From Guyanagaster necrorhizus (Eukaryota; Basidiomycota; Agaricomycetes; Agaricales; Physalacriaceae), in assembly GCF_019112545.1 (NCBI RefSeq), contig NW_025064911.1, positions 68,762 through 132,761 on the forward strand: 64,000 bases of DNA, written 5' to 3'. The notes under the pieces are model-generated. The model was not told the origin of the DNA. It was given only the letters and a program-made list of their open reading frames with translations, and ran no database searches. The position numbers were made by a program, and so were the translations under genes. Below are positions 8,989-20,123 of this stretch, piece after piece. The number at the start of each line of letters is the position of its first letter. Position 1 is the first letter of the stretch.

Positions 8989-11705
8989 ATGGCCTACAAC
9001 ATCACGGCGACATCGCTGACTCCAACACGGCCAGCGCCCCAGGCTCCGCAACGACGAGGACCTGACAGCCCACAGTTGTACAGTAGTTCGCTTGCCTCTT
9101 CAGGGTACAACTCCTCGTTCACGTACACGCCTACCTCACCGTCGACGTCGACGTATACCCCATCCTATTCTGGCATCGGCGGATCACCAAATCGTACCAT
9201 GGAAACAGGTCCGCCACCGTCTGTGGTTCGTAGTGGTTCTGTGAGCGTTAAGGAGGAGGGCACGTTTGCCAGCTGGATCTGGCAAAAGAAGTGGCTAGTG
9301 CTGAAGGAGCAGACCTTATCGATACATAAATCTGAGGTGCGTCTCTTCACCGTTTCTTGACGATGCCGCTCTCACACATCTTTGTAGACATCGCCTCAGC
9401 AGACCGTGATATTGCTGCGAGATATTTCAAACATCGAAAGGACCGATCTTAAGCCGTACTGCTTGATATTGGAGGCCAAAGAGAAGCGGCTATTCTTCTC
9501 CTTGAAAAACGATGAAGAACTGTACAGCTGGCAAGACGATATCTATACGCGCAGCCCTTTGATGGGTGTGAGCAACCCAACTAACTTTGTGCATAAGGTA
9601 CATGTCGGTTTTGACCCGGTTTCCGGAGCTTTCACAGTGCGTCCTTTCATTCTACCCCTCTTCCGCTCTCATCCATTTTGAAATAGGGCATGCCGGAACA
9701 ATGGAGCAAACTGTTGACCAAGTCGGCCATCACACAGGAGGATTACGCCAAAGATCCACAAGCTGTTTTAGAAGTACTCGAGTTTTATACAGATCATCAA
9801 CAGCGTGAGATGGAGGAGAACGCCCCTATGTCGAGAGCGGGGCCTTCTATGTTGTCGTACCCGGATACAAGCGCACCTGCGCGATTCAATGCTGGCACAG
9901 GTCTCGGCGGGATGGGAAAGTCCAATTCGCCTCTCCCCCCGTCTTTGTCGTTGGACCTATCTTCGCGTCCAGGGATGAGAAGGCAAGACTCTGAATCTTC
10001 TACCTCTAATGGCGATATCCCCAGGGCTACTGCCAATGGAGCATATAGTACGATATCGGCCAGCTCCTCCAGGGCGCAACTTCCTGTCGGCAACTTGCAG
10101 GCCTCCCGGCCTGCCCCTCCTCGACCCCTCTTAACTACCAATAGAACTGCTCCATCTGCTCCGAGACCATCTGGCGAACATACACCATCTTCCGCAGACC
10201 TCCAGCTTCGTCAGAAAGCGAAAGGTCCACCTGTGGCCGCCGGAACAGTTCCAACGCGGCAAGATTCTCTGCAAGGACAACAACAGACTCAACAGCCTCC
10301 TCCAAAAGTCCACCGTGAACCCTCTCCTCCCCAGCAGCGATCCAAGACGCCTGAGGCATCCAGCTCACGACCTCCCCTTGCGTCGAGCAAGACTGCTCCA
10401 GCAACTTCCGAGCCTGCGACTCACCCGGTGCCAGGCCCTGCCGGTGCGGCAGTGGGCCCTCCCCCTGTGAAACCGTTGAATCCTAAGAAGGTTCAGATAG
10501 AGGAGAGGCCGCCCAAGCCATCGGGTAGCGTTGAAGCTGCTGCGGCAGCTCTGGAGAAGCCCAAGGAGAAGGAGAAGCGAATTAGCACCATGACAGAGGT
10601 GCAGATCATGGAGAAGTTGAGGTCAGTCGTGGCGCCGGAAGACCCGAAGACACTGTATAGCAAGATCAAGAAGGTTGGACAAGGGTATGTGGTTTTGTTT
10701 CGCCATTGGAGGTCTGTTTCCTAATATTTCGTTTCTTAAAGTGCTTCTGGTCATGTCTATGTTGCCAAGACAATTTCTACCGGAAAGAAGGTGGCCATCA
10801 AGGAGATGGACCTGTCGCATCAGCCTCGCAAGGAACTGATCGTAAATGAAATTCTGGTCATGAAAGAGTCGCAACATCCGAACATTGTCAACTTCCTGGA
10901 GTCGTATCTGGTCAAGAGCACGGAACTGTGGGTGGTCATGGAATATATGGAGGGAGGGGCGTTGACTGACATAATCGAGAACAATACTCTCGAGGAGGAT
11001 CAAATATCGAGCATCTGTCTGGAGGTATGTTTCCCCCTGACCTCATTGGCATCTTTTGACTGATTTGCCCAACTAGACGTGCAAGGGACTTGGTCATCTA
11101 CACAGCCAAAGCATCATTCATCGAGATATTAAATCCGACAACGTCCTTCTTGACGCCCAAGGACGTGTTAAGATCAGTGTGTTCATCTGTCATTTATTTT
11201 TACGTTTTCCTTTGCTGAATTGGACTGTCTATAATAGCCGATTTCGGTTTTTGTGCCAAACTTACGGATCAAAAGTCGAAACGGGCGACGATGGTCGGGA
11301 CGCCGTACTGGATGGCGCCTGAAGTCGTCAAGCAGAAAGAGTATGGAGCCAAGGTGGATATATGGTCATTGGGGATCATGGCTATTGAAATGATTGAGAA
11401 TGAGCCACCTTATCTTGATGAAGAGCCATTGAAGGCCCTTTACTTGATTGCAACGAATGGAACGCCGACGCTGAAGAGGCCGGAGGCGTTGAGTCGGGAA
11501 CTGAAGGGATTCTTAGCTGTGTGTTTGTGTGTGGACGTAAGCAGTCGGGCAACGGCGAATGAGCTGCTTGAGGTATGTGTTTTGTATATTTATATTGTGA
11601 TGGGGTGCTGATGCTGGTATCTTTTTGTAGCATGAGTTCTTGAAGAAGGCTTGTATGTCACCTGGGCTTGCACCTCTCTTGCGATTCAGGAATAGGCAAA
11701 CATGA
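8989..11705 (+). CDS. CLA4: PAK-family Ser/Thr kinase with PH and CRIB domains (Cla4)
   Basis: Seven exons (8989-9336, 9388-9636, 9687-10684, 10742-11024, 11077-11176, 11238-11572, 11631-11705), all GT-AG, encode 795 residues. The PH domain spans about residues 80-175 ([21 protein letters not shown]). The CRIB domain, about 177-199, reads [19 protein letters not shown] long Pro/Ser linker follows, then the kinase from about 520 to the end: glycine loop [12 protein letters not shown], Lys552 in VAIKE, HRD Asp at 643, DFG at 661-663, and [11 protein letters not shown] plus CRIB plus C-terminal STE20-type kinase defines Cla4 rather than Ste20, which lacks the PH domain. Active Cdc42/Rac binds the CRIB, phosphoinositides bind the PH, and the kinase then acts in polarity, septation and septin control at the plasma membrane. 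All catalytic residues are present. The start is the first ATG of the frame. The neighbour at 12320 repeats its first two exons. Confidence 0.95.
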
Positions 11706-12319
11706 GTCCGCTCTTCTGGTCTATCTTTATCCGCGCTCCACAATTCTTTGCGCCTGACTATCTATAATCACCCTTACTGTTGCTATCAAACCCGTCCTGA
11801 CCCACCACGATGTCTGTTACGGTAACACCATTAATCATCCACCTACCGGGCACGTCTCTCTTTTTCTCCGAGTCCTGGATTCCTCCTGTTTATCTCTATC
11901 TCGACATCGTAGTTCCACAGCTTTTCTTTCCTAACCTCCACGTCTCTTTCTTTTACTCTTACAGTTTCTGTTCTCAAGTCTGGAAAGGGTTCATGCTTAT
12001 AATGTACTATCGATGAAAATGAGTAAAGGGAGATGAGATGGCGTTTCGATGCACCTAGAATGAGCTGTACTTGGGGTTCGGAGTGGGTAGAGTTTCATGG
12101 ATTAGTTTGTTTCCTTAGTGACTTTTTGATCTCGCATCAAACAGTAAAATATATATTTACCAAGTCCGTCCTAACTCGGTGCCACTAAGACCCCTTTTCT
12201 TCTTGCTCCCATCACCGCCTCTGTACGCAGTCATTTCTTCATCAGCCACGACGATATAGCGCTAGGTAGCACTAGGCACCTCTCTTTCTTTCATTCTCGA
12301 GCCTTGCATCTTCGGTACC
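11706..12319. other. Spacer between CLA4 and its kinase-less relative
   Basis: About 610 bp without a supported gene. It should hold the CLA4 3' region and the promoter of the triple-CRIB gene; CT-rich stretches at about 11850-11960 and 12180-12300 fit fungal promoters. No similarity to kinase exons is seen, so the following gene is not a 3' continuation of CLA4. Confidence 0.5.
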
Positions 12320-13490
12320 ATGGGTTCTTGCAGCGATTCGACTTTAACGATACGGTCAGGCTATGTCAGTTTGAAGACGAAGGGGGTCTTCACCAGCTGG
12401 ATCTGGAGACGCAAATGGTTGGTGCTGAAGCAGGAGACGCTGGAGATACGCAAATTTCAGGTACTGATCGGCAGAATTTTCGAGTTTATTTGACCTGTCG
12501 TTTCTTTGCCAGAAATCATCGCGTCCACAAAGCATTATACCGCTCAAGGAACTCAAAACTGTCGAGCGAACCGATCTGAAGCCGTGCTGTGTTCTTTTGG
12601 AGACTAAGAATAAGCGGTACTACCTTGATCTCAAGAGCGATAATGAGCTGTATGGGTGGCAAGACGATATCTACAACCGCAGCCCATTGGTAGGCGCCAG
12701 CCTTCCTTTCAATTTCGTGCACAACAAACACGTTGGGTTCGATTCTCTATCTGGGAGCTTTACGGTATGCAGTACTCCACGCTATGTGTTATGCCGCTGC
12801 CCCTTCCTTACCGCGGGTCTTAGGGCCTCACCGAAGAATTGCAAAACGCGTTGGCAGAGCCACCGCCTGCGACACCCCAAGACCCTAAAGAGGATCAGGT
12901 CCAAGCGCGGAGTTCCCTGATTGTTGTGAGCAAGCCTTTCAATGTCAAGCATCACGTCCATGTAGGGTTTGACCCGGTGACCAAGGGGTTTACAGTACGT
13001 GTCTTCTTATCCGGCCTATAAGCGACGTGTATTAATCGCGCATTCATTGCTTAGGGCATCCCAGAAGAATGGAACAAGGATGTAGCGAAATCGACGACGC
13101 TTCCGAAGATCAAGAGAAAGCCGGTCCCCCAGGTCGATGTAGGTGATCCATACAACTTTGTGCACAATGCACATGTAGGGTTTGATCCTATAACTGGACA
13201 GTTTATTGTGGGTAGCTCATTCTTGGTCTTTGTGGATTTCGAATAACAGGATTCTATAAGGGTCTGCCGGAGGAGTGGAACAAAGTGTTGTCGATCACTT
13301 CACCGAGCCGCGAGGACTACGCTAAAGGTCCTGAGCCTATCCTGGCCCTTTGCAACAAGAACAAGACGTTGACACCCGCCATCGACTCTAAGCGGTCGTC
13401 GCTTGTGAGTTTCTCCGTCTCTTGTCATTCCTCTCATCCTGACCATTCAAACAGCGAGTAACAGTAACGGGATCTCATGTTTCGCTTTGA
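12320..13490 (+). CDS. Kinase-less PH protein with three tandem CRIB domains
   Basis: Six exons (12320-12460, 12513-12764, 12824-12994, 13055-13207, 13261-13404, 13455-13490), all phase 0 with GT-AG introns, encode 298 residues. The PH domain is at about 12-103 (FTSWIWRRKWLVLKQ, YGWQDDIYNRSP). CRIB1 at 109-131 reads PFNFVHNKHVGF, CRIB2 at about 164-188 reads PFNVKHHVHVGF, and CRIB3 at about 217-239 reads PYNFVHNAHVGF; each has the core H-x-x-H-V-G. Each is cut by an intron at the same point after G-x-F-T/I and continues G-[LI]-[TP]-E-E, exactly as in neighbouring CLA4. The protein ends shortly after GPEPILALCNKNK, and no kinase exon follows. I infer an origin by duplication of the first two CLA4 exons plus repeated duplication of the CRIB exon. 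CRIB proteins bind GTP-Cdc42/Rac; without a kinase this could act as a scaffold or sequestering effector, like yeast Gic1/2. No frameshift or stop is seen. Confidence 0.85.
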
Positions 13491-13964
13491 TGGAATGACT
13501 TGTGATGTGCGTCGGTTGCTTATTTATGTGTCTGTATACTACATACGGACTGCTGTATTTCTATTTGTCGCTTTCTGGCATGTTCATTCTCATCTCAACT
13601 AGGTGCGATGTCCAAATTGAGTGCTTACGATCAACCATAGTTGTTGCGCGGCCATCGCGGCTCTTGCTTCTATGCGGGGCAAACGCCGCCACAAGCCAGC
13701 GGCGATGTCAACGTACCCTCGCTTGTGGTCTTTGTACGGCGTTGTGAGGCTGCAATGAGCAAAACATCCACTTCCTATCACAGCGATCCTAGACTCGCAA
13801 CGACGGCCCCGCTAAACACATGGCTCGCGCTTCTCGGAATATCCACCCACCCTCGTACTCTCCGTCTCGGTTAGACCCTGCAAGTTTCGGTTCCTGTTCA
13901 TCCTGCGTGTCCTTTTCCTTGCCATGTATATCGTCCGCTACGATGAAGGCCTAGCCTGCATGCG

Positions 13965-14960
13965 ATGGTCGTCAATATAATTGTCTCTGATTTGGTACTA
14001 CGAAGTGTCGATTTCGTGGTCCTCACGGATGCTCAACGCGTCCTGAGGCGCAAGGACCAGCCCAAGGATGAAGATATCTCGACAGAGTCGTTTTGCAAGC
14101 GTCTTAGATGGGCCCTTAGCTTGATGTACAGTCCTCAGGTGTGGGATGGATGCACGAGCCCCGTTCTTCTCCCTCCAATGACGCACCATAGGACATGCTT
14201 CCTGCTAGAACAGTCAGTCATTCACACGCTGTGGGACCTGGTCGCGATCCTCGTCCCGTATCATGCTGCCATCTCAACCTGGAGTGGTACTGCATTGGGC
14301 GCGGGTGCTTATCGCCCTGTCGGCGTGTTCCACTCTCGGAATGGCGTATGGTACCCTGACAATCTTCGCGGACTTGGTTGTGGAGGCCAGAAGAGTGGTC
14401 CATGGGTATACGGTCGTCTACGTGACGCGTATACGTATCGATGATTTTGGGGGTGAGTTCCTTTGTTTCATCGAAGCGTAACTAATGGCTGGTTCGTACA
14501 GGCTTGTATGGCATCAGGTATTCAGAAGATTGCGTAGAGTCCATCTTATACCCTTCGGGTAGTCGGATTGACTATTCTTACAGCCTTTTACCTCACCGGG
14601 TCGTTATTTGAGTAGAGAGGTGTTTACACTTCTTCATTGATTTAACTTTATATGGCGTTCTTTCTCTCCGCTTCGCTGCATCTTGTGTGATGATATGTGG
14701 TGGGGTCAAGACTTGGGAGATAGACGTCTTTATCGTATTCTTCGCGCAAGCGGCTGTTGTTACCTTGGAGACGGTGATCATTTCCCTCGGACGATGGCTA
14801 GCTATTCCCGAACACGAAGCTTGGTCGTACGTTGGATACATCTGGGTTGCGGGGTGCGATGGTATTGACCCAGCCGTTGGTGCGCTTCGCCTTCAGGGAA
14901 GGTCTTATCTTGCCTACTTTGGGATGCGCGAATACAGTGTTGTTCCGATATTGGTGTTCT
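13965..14960 (+). pseudogene. Wax-synthase-like MBOAT acyltransferase, decayed
   Basis: Pieces in several frames match the agaric wax-synthase-domain membrane family: VVLTDAQRVLRRK, FCKRLRWALSLMYSPQ, a helix VLIALSACSTLGMAYGTLTI in a shifted frame, DAYTYR-stop-FWG, an intron 14453-14501 with a TAACTAAT branch site, LVWHQVFRRLRRVH, YMAFFLSASLHLV, then in a third frame VKTWEIDVFIVFFAQA and HEAWSYVGYIWVAG. The His of SASLHL is the expected active-site His of MBOAT enzymes. At least three frame changes cannot be introns by position. The TGA at 14442-14444 stands where the family has a second Arg (CGA to TGA). The N-terminal part before 13965 is not recognised. A functional copy would be an ER acyltransferase making wax or sterol esters. 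Confidence 0.65.
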
Positions 14961-15483
14961 TAAGCTAGAAGCCATCTCTTGTTCGCCGAATAGCATTGGG
15001 TATCGCCGGTACCGCTGCCGCTGAAATTGATCCAAAGAGAAAGGGGTGGACTGCGCGCTGATGATGGGGGAAGGGAAGAAAGAATGGTTTGGAGAGGGTT
15101 GCTGGAAATGCGCGCCTCATATATTCGTCGAGGTGGCCGGTTTGGGTGATCGGGATATACGTCATTCCGTCGTCGTCGCCCCGTATGACGTCTGTCTTTC
15201 AGCCCCTCGATCGGACCGATCGAACCAGCGCGATCACTAGTACCGCCGGCGTCTCCTACCTCTCAACGGATATCAACTGTTGTCGCATGGTTGCCCGGCA
15301 GGACAGATATGTATAATGGGGCAAATACAGATGATGACCATCAACGCCAAATCCAAAGTTATAGTATTCGCGCGCAGGAAATTACCAGTACCGTTCCTTA
15401 TTTTCTTACTGGCATATTATGCCTTTACGAATTACTTCTGTCCAGGACAGTTCATGTAATAAAAATATATGCATTATCCAAAT
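14961..15483. other. Intergenic, nothing supported
   Basis: Short frames on both strands show no family motifs. It lies between the tail of the MBOAT pseudogene and the 3' end of the MFS gene. Confidence 0.5.
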
Positions 15484-16485
15484 TCATAAGACATAAATAA
15501 ACTCTTCGTTTTTCCTATCCGTCAGGTCGTCGAAAGATTGATCGTACTTGGCTTCTCCCTCGTCATTATCATGATGGTCGTCAAGTTTCCGCAAAGACTT
15601 GTCCGTGATATTCCCCGCTTTCCCCAGCTGACGACGTTTTTCGGCATGTCTTCGGTTAAGGAATGCCAGATACGCTGCTGTCACCCTGAACAATGTTAAG
15701 GAAACAGACGCTTGGGGAACAGGTGGAGGACGTACAACGTTATAACAGAAAGCAATATCCAGCAAATCAAACTATTGGGAAGAATTTAGCAAAGTAGTAG
15801 GCCTTCATTTTGGAAACGACACACTTGGCAATAAGTCCCCTGTGGTAGTACGGCTTCTGGTCCGTGGTATACAAGAGGGGACCGACGATCCGCGGAGAAG
15901 TTTTTTTAAAGTTCAATAAAAGGCGTGAGTCAGGGAATGCCGTCACGTTTCCAGCGTACTGTGCTACGAAAATTATGCCCGTGTTACATAGCTTCTTCGC
16001 GTGGCCAGCAGTATTCTGCGAGCTCCAGATATGTAACATTGGTTCTGAAACAGACGTCAACACGAGATACATGAAGAATTATGGAGAAACTGACGAAGAC
16101 CGGTTCTGAATGAGAGCTATAGTGAATTAATGACATTAACTTGGGTGATAAATGGCAGAACGTACAACATAATAGCATCCCAATAAAGCATTTCGTAACT
16201 CGGTCCCTCGTCCCAACTTATAAAGCCCCGAAGCACCTGCAATAGGAGGCAGAGTGAGGCCGAAAACCACAGGCCACTTCAGTTTAAGTCGAGTCGAAAA
16301 TTCCGCAGCTAAGAGGGTGACGACGGCTTGCATTGCGCTGAAGGGAATGTTGAATAGAATTGTCTTGAAACCGTTGAAACCGAATCCCTCTGGAATAATA
16401 GATGAGCTGTTAATGCCTAAAAGGCATATAACAAGAACATACTGATAATCAGTGGGCCAAAGGCATCAATGCTGCCACATTCATA
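15484..16485 (-). pseudogene. MFS transporter (Dal5/allantoate-permease type), C-terminal half
   Basis: Minus-strand exons read, from the N side: IDAFGPLIIS, an intron, SSSIIPEGFGFNGFKTILF, AMQAVVTLLAAEFSTRLK, GLYKLGRGTELRNALLGCYY, SQNTAGHAKKLCNTGIIFVA, VGPLLYTTDQKPYYHRGL, LICWILLSVITL, and the tail LAFLNRRHAEKRRQLGK ending DLTDRKNEEFIYVL with TGA at 15484-15486. These are the hallmarks of the anion:cation symporter family (NTAGHTKK; C-terminal DLTDxxNxxFxY). The intron after QYAGN lacks an AG acceptor: the expected place reads CGCGG. The half is cut at about 16486 by unrelated sequence, and the N-terminal half lies beyond it. Substrates of relatives include allantoate, nicotinate and other carboxylates; the specificity here is unknown. 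Confidence 0.75.
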
Positions 16486-17316
16486 TCATCCATAGACTGG
16501 CATGGCTATCCAATTCGATATCCCAGCGTTCATTAGTAAAGAAACACGTAGTAGAAAGTACCGTAGAGTTATAGATTGTACGTAAACCTTAGTATGGAGT
16601 ATGGCATCCCTACGAGGATAGTCCCAACCCATGTAGTCAGTTCTGACCCATAGCTTTCTACCTTTAGGCCTAAGATCGAATGCATGGCTACTGGTATGCA
16701 TGGTGCTGTCTCTCACATATTGCGACATATTATTACGAAGGCTCTTGCCAACCTCTCCGCGCCCTTCAAGGGTCGCCACAAGCTCTTGGTCACTACAGAA
16801 TTCATGTAGGCGCACGACAAGGCCTTCAGAAATGTTGAAATACCGCATGGTACCTTGGCTGTAGCTGCGGAGAGCGGATATCAATTGAGGTAAGTCGTCC
16901 AGCAGATCCACCCGCATAGATGACGACCACGGAAGCCACTTCAACATGCAAAGCATTGGCTCAAGACCGTAGGATCCCTGCAGTTCAGTCAATAGTGGAG
17001 CCTCGGCGTTAAAGATAGCCGCATCGAGGAGAGGAAAGACATCCCTAGCGCATTGAGCGTTCAATTGCATGGAATCATAAGGTTGAGCGTTAAACAGTGG
17101 TATTCCTTTACCGACCGGTCGATCTCTTAAAACGCATGAATAGTAATCCATGATATTCCACATAAACTCCCATGCATCGACCAGAGGATGGAGAAAATCA
17201 ACTGCAGTGTCTCGGAGGGGCTCTAAAATGGCAAATGTGGTCAATTTTTGTGAAGGAGCGCATATTGCGACTTGGGTTATCAAGCGGTTCATGGCGTGAA
17301 AAAAGGATGTCTCCAT
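16486..17316 (-). CDS. Unrecognised 276-codon open frame inserted in the MFS gene
   Basis: A long intron-free frame from ATG 17316 (METSFFHAMNRLIT) to the stop at 16486. Composition looks like protein (balanced residues, segments such as WEFMWNIMDYYS, LLTELQGSYGLEPMLCML and LWVRTDYMGWDYPRR), but I recognise no domain. It sits between the two halves of the MFS transporter and replaces the region for the middle loop (roughly 120 residues missing). It may be the C-terminal part of a longer host or element protein that was cut, since no promoter-like context is visible upstream and frames in 17317-17690 are full of stops. No terminal repeats were found around it. Confidence 0.35.
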   Translation of the reverse strand: METSFFHAMNRLITQVAICAPSQKLTTFAILEPLRDTAVDFLHPLVDAWEFMWNIMDYYSCVLRDRPVGKGIPLFNAQPYDSMQLNAQCARDVFPLLDAAIFNAEAPLLTELQGSYGLEPMLCMLKWLPWSSSMRVDLLDDLPQLISALRSYSQGTMRYFNISEGLVVRLHEFCSDQELVATLEGRGEVGKSLRNNMSQYVRDSTMHTSSHAFDLRPKGRKLWVRTDYMGWDYPRRDAILHTKVYVQSITLRYFLLRVSLLMNAGISNWIAMPVYG

Positions 17317-17689
17317 ATATGGTGCTCCGCTAGTCCATGACGTCTCAACGTACCATTCGTTTTCACAGTGCCTGCGTAGTTCTTGGTTTCTGCGGGGCCG
17401 GCGGTCTTGTCTTGTGGTTACTGCATTGGCGTTTCCCTATTCGACACCAAGTCTCGCGCCATGGTCTTCGGGATCATGTCGCCGGCACCAACCGTCGGAA
17501 CGCAATATAAAATATTTGATTTTCTCTGGAAGGCCCTGTGATTCTGGTAATACAGCGAGGTATAAGTAGTTATCAATGATAGGGGGGAAGAAAAAGAAGG
17601 TTAGGCGAAAGAAAGGCAGTCAAAGGTGACAGACAACGGGTGTGAGAGAGAGAGGATGGGGTTATCACGTGGAGGAATGCCTACACACC

Positions 17690-18616
17690 TGATATGCATG
17701 CAATTTTCTGCTGATGCGACCAAGTCCCATGCAAACAAAGAACCGACCATTCCGATTCCTCTGGACAGTCTCATCGTTTGCTCGCGTCGGCGCCACCACT
17801 GAAAATTGGATGAGAGGATTTCGCGAGGTGGAATATTCCAGCGTACCATTTGCATTATTGTCATGAAGCAAGGCGCTAGTAAAGACGTAAGTGGTCGTTT
17901 CGAAGATATGGAGTTATTGACATACCAACTGTAGCTTCGGATATTCCCAGGAAAAATCTGCCCGCGAGCAGGCCCTTGAAATCATGGGCCGCCGCAGTAC
18001 ATGCGACCTATTCCCTGCGTGAGTCCGAAGGCGGTCCAATTTCCCTTTAAGAAACACACGTACCACTGCTCCCCACATGAAAATGTTAAAAAACACTGTG
18101 ATATAATACGCGTAAGATTATGTCCAGAACCTACGATATTTGGCAATCGGCAGTTTGACCAAGAAGTACGAGGAGGCGGGTTGCCATATCAGCTGTGCTA
18201 AGTACACAATGCTGCTGAGCCAGCTATATATTGGGTTCCAACCAGTCCTACGCAGTTTAAGGTAAGCTCAACGAGTCTTATGAGAATGTATGTCACGGAC
18301 CTGTTTCAGCGACTATTCCAAATACATAGGTGTAAGAAAGCGAGGATCAAAGTGGAAGTCAGTACGAGGGAATCATGGGGTAAAAACCCGCTTACTTGTC
18401 CAGCTGCTGCAGAAAGTGCACGAGAAGGGTAATAGGCATGAGCCACATGTCTATCTTTCGAAGTACTCGTTTATTCTCTTCGGCAGTAATTTCTCTGTGA
18501 GCAGTTTTATCACCCAGGACGGCCAGAGCCGCATCACCGTTGCCGATGCGTGGCGCTTGGCCTTCGAGATCCGTAGGAGACGACACGTTCTCCAGCTGAA
18601 GTTGTTTCTCTTTCAT
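17690..18616 (-). pseudogene. MFS transporter (Dal5 type), N-terminal half
   Basis: From the ATG at 18616 the exons read MKEKQLQLENVSS, EENKRVLRKIDMWLMPIT, LLVHFLQQLDK, LSYTYVFGIVAETG, a helix WLSSIVYLAQLIWQPASSYF, LVKLPIAKY, NIFMWGAVV, then QWWRRREQTMRLSRGIGMVG and SLFAW. The pattern (K-x-D-x-x-x-M-P loop, NxxxWGxV helix, QW-x-x-x-EQ) fits the same anion:cation symporter as the half at 15484-16485. A one-base frame change after SLFAW moves the next conserved segment (GLGRISRKLHAYQ) out of frame. The gene then stops being recognisable at a GT donor near 17697. Helices after TM5 are missing here, so no transporter can be made. Confidence 0.7.
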
Positions 18617-18936
18617 TGAAGATGCGGGGACTGGGATGACACAAAAAAAAGAGGAGAATGCCTCTGAAAATTCTCTCCATATTTCAATGTTAAATAGCGC
18701 GGCGAGTAGGGGTTAGAGCTGCGCGACGGGACAGGCGAACCGTCAATTCTGCAGCAGTCCTGAACTTGTGAGCATCGTCTCACGATCGTGCTGGTTGGAG
18801 AATGGGACTTGGAAAGGCAAAGTCCCAAAACTGATAGATATGGAAAAGGTCTCAAATTACTTTCCACCGGCCCGCGTGCTGCCTCTTGGACCTACATATA
18901 CTCCTCCAGCGATGCGAAACCTGCATCTATGCAGTG

Positions 18937-20123
18937 ATGGGCGGGCGTGCGGCCATTGTCGGCACTGGAAGTCGTGCAGCGATGTTTGTCCGGGGCATCG
19001 TTGAGCGTCCTGCCAGCACTGTGGTTGCTATCCTTGAGCCCAACTCTATTCGCGCAGCGTATTATAACGACCTCCTCAAGTCTTTGGGCGCCCCGACTGT
19101 TCCTGTATATAAACCGGAGCAGTTTAAAGTCATGCTCAGGGCGGAAAGAGTGGATGCCATTGTTGTCACTTGTATAAACGCCTTGCATCATCTATATATC
19201 ATTCCAGCGCTGGAGGCTGCAGGTGAGTACGGTAATCTATATGGTTTGAGGCTTTTCTAATCTGCCTATTACAGTTCGGGTACTTACCGAGAAGCCTATG
19301 ACTACCGATGCCGACAATGCAGCGCCATCCTAACTGTGCAAAGAACCGGTCGTCATCTGACCGTTGCCTTCAATTACCGATCAGCTGTTTCTTTTTCAAC
19401 ACAGAAAGCGAACTATCGCTGATAGGAAAGATTGGTGCAGGTAGGCTGTATTGCCTAGATGTCGAGATAATTGGCTGATCTAGTCTCAAGTCATTTCAAT
19501 CCACTTTGAGTGGCTCCTCGACACTGTGCATGGAACGGACTATTTCCATCGCTGGTATCGGCAGAAGGGTAATTCTGGCGGTCTGATGGTGCACAAATCT
19601 GGCCATCACTTCGATCTCGTGAACCGGTGGATTGATTCAGAACCGGAAACTGTCGCTGGTATGGGTAAGACCGCGTTCTATGTATGGTAAGGATGCAGGA
19701 ACGAGAAACGGCTGGGCTAGAGACTGTGCGAGTTTGTGGTAACGACGAAGCTAGGAAGGATCCTTTCGCCATGCATATAGAGATGGACGACACTTTGCAG
19801 AAGCTTTATACGGAAGCTGAGAGTGAGGACGGTTATCATCGTGATATGAAGGTGGGTGCGCTTTTCATTGGCCGGTGCTCGTTCTGACATTCCCTCTCAT
19901 TGACAGGTCTTCGGGCCTGACATAGCTATCGAGGACGACATGAGCGTCATGGTGCGCTACAAGTCTGGTGCAACCCTGACATACCACTTGGTACCTCTTA
20001 TTCTTGATTGCTGTCATAGCCACTGACCAGCCTCTAGACCACCTATTCCCCATGGGAAGGATATCATGCAATGTTCAACGGTTCTGAAGGTCGCCTCGAA
20101 CTCGATGTCGTCGGATTCACTTA
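18937..20123 (+). pseudogene. GFO/IDH/MOCA-type NAD(P)-dependent oxidoreductase, frameshifted and 3'-truncated
   Basis: Starts at ATG 18937: MGGRAAIVGTGSRAAMF is the Rossmann nucleotide-binding start, followed by VDAIVVTCINALHHLYIIP. An intron at 19223-19274 leads into VRVLTEKPMTTDADN, containing the EKP motif of the family. Later pieces are [53 protein letters not shown] (the expected catalytic Lys/His region), DPFAMHIEMDDTLQKLY, IEDDMSVMVRYKSGATL and MFNGSEGRLELDVV. There is a one-base loss near 19321, a second frame change before ESELSLIGKIGA, and a four-base tandem TATG duplication near 19680. It ends at a premature TAA near 20123, before the C-terminal part of the family. That part is found as a separate fragment 3 kb downstream (23046-23450). 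Confidence 0.75.

Noticed and set aside
9797..10404. Minus-strand frames opposite the CLA4 linker (up to 114 codons)
   Set aside because: Shadow frames of the low-complexity Pro/Ser linker; the plus-strand exon is certain.
13502..13874. First exons of the wax-synthase-like gene
   Set aside because: Frames here are short and share no recognised membrane segments with the family, so the pseudogene is called only from 13965.
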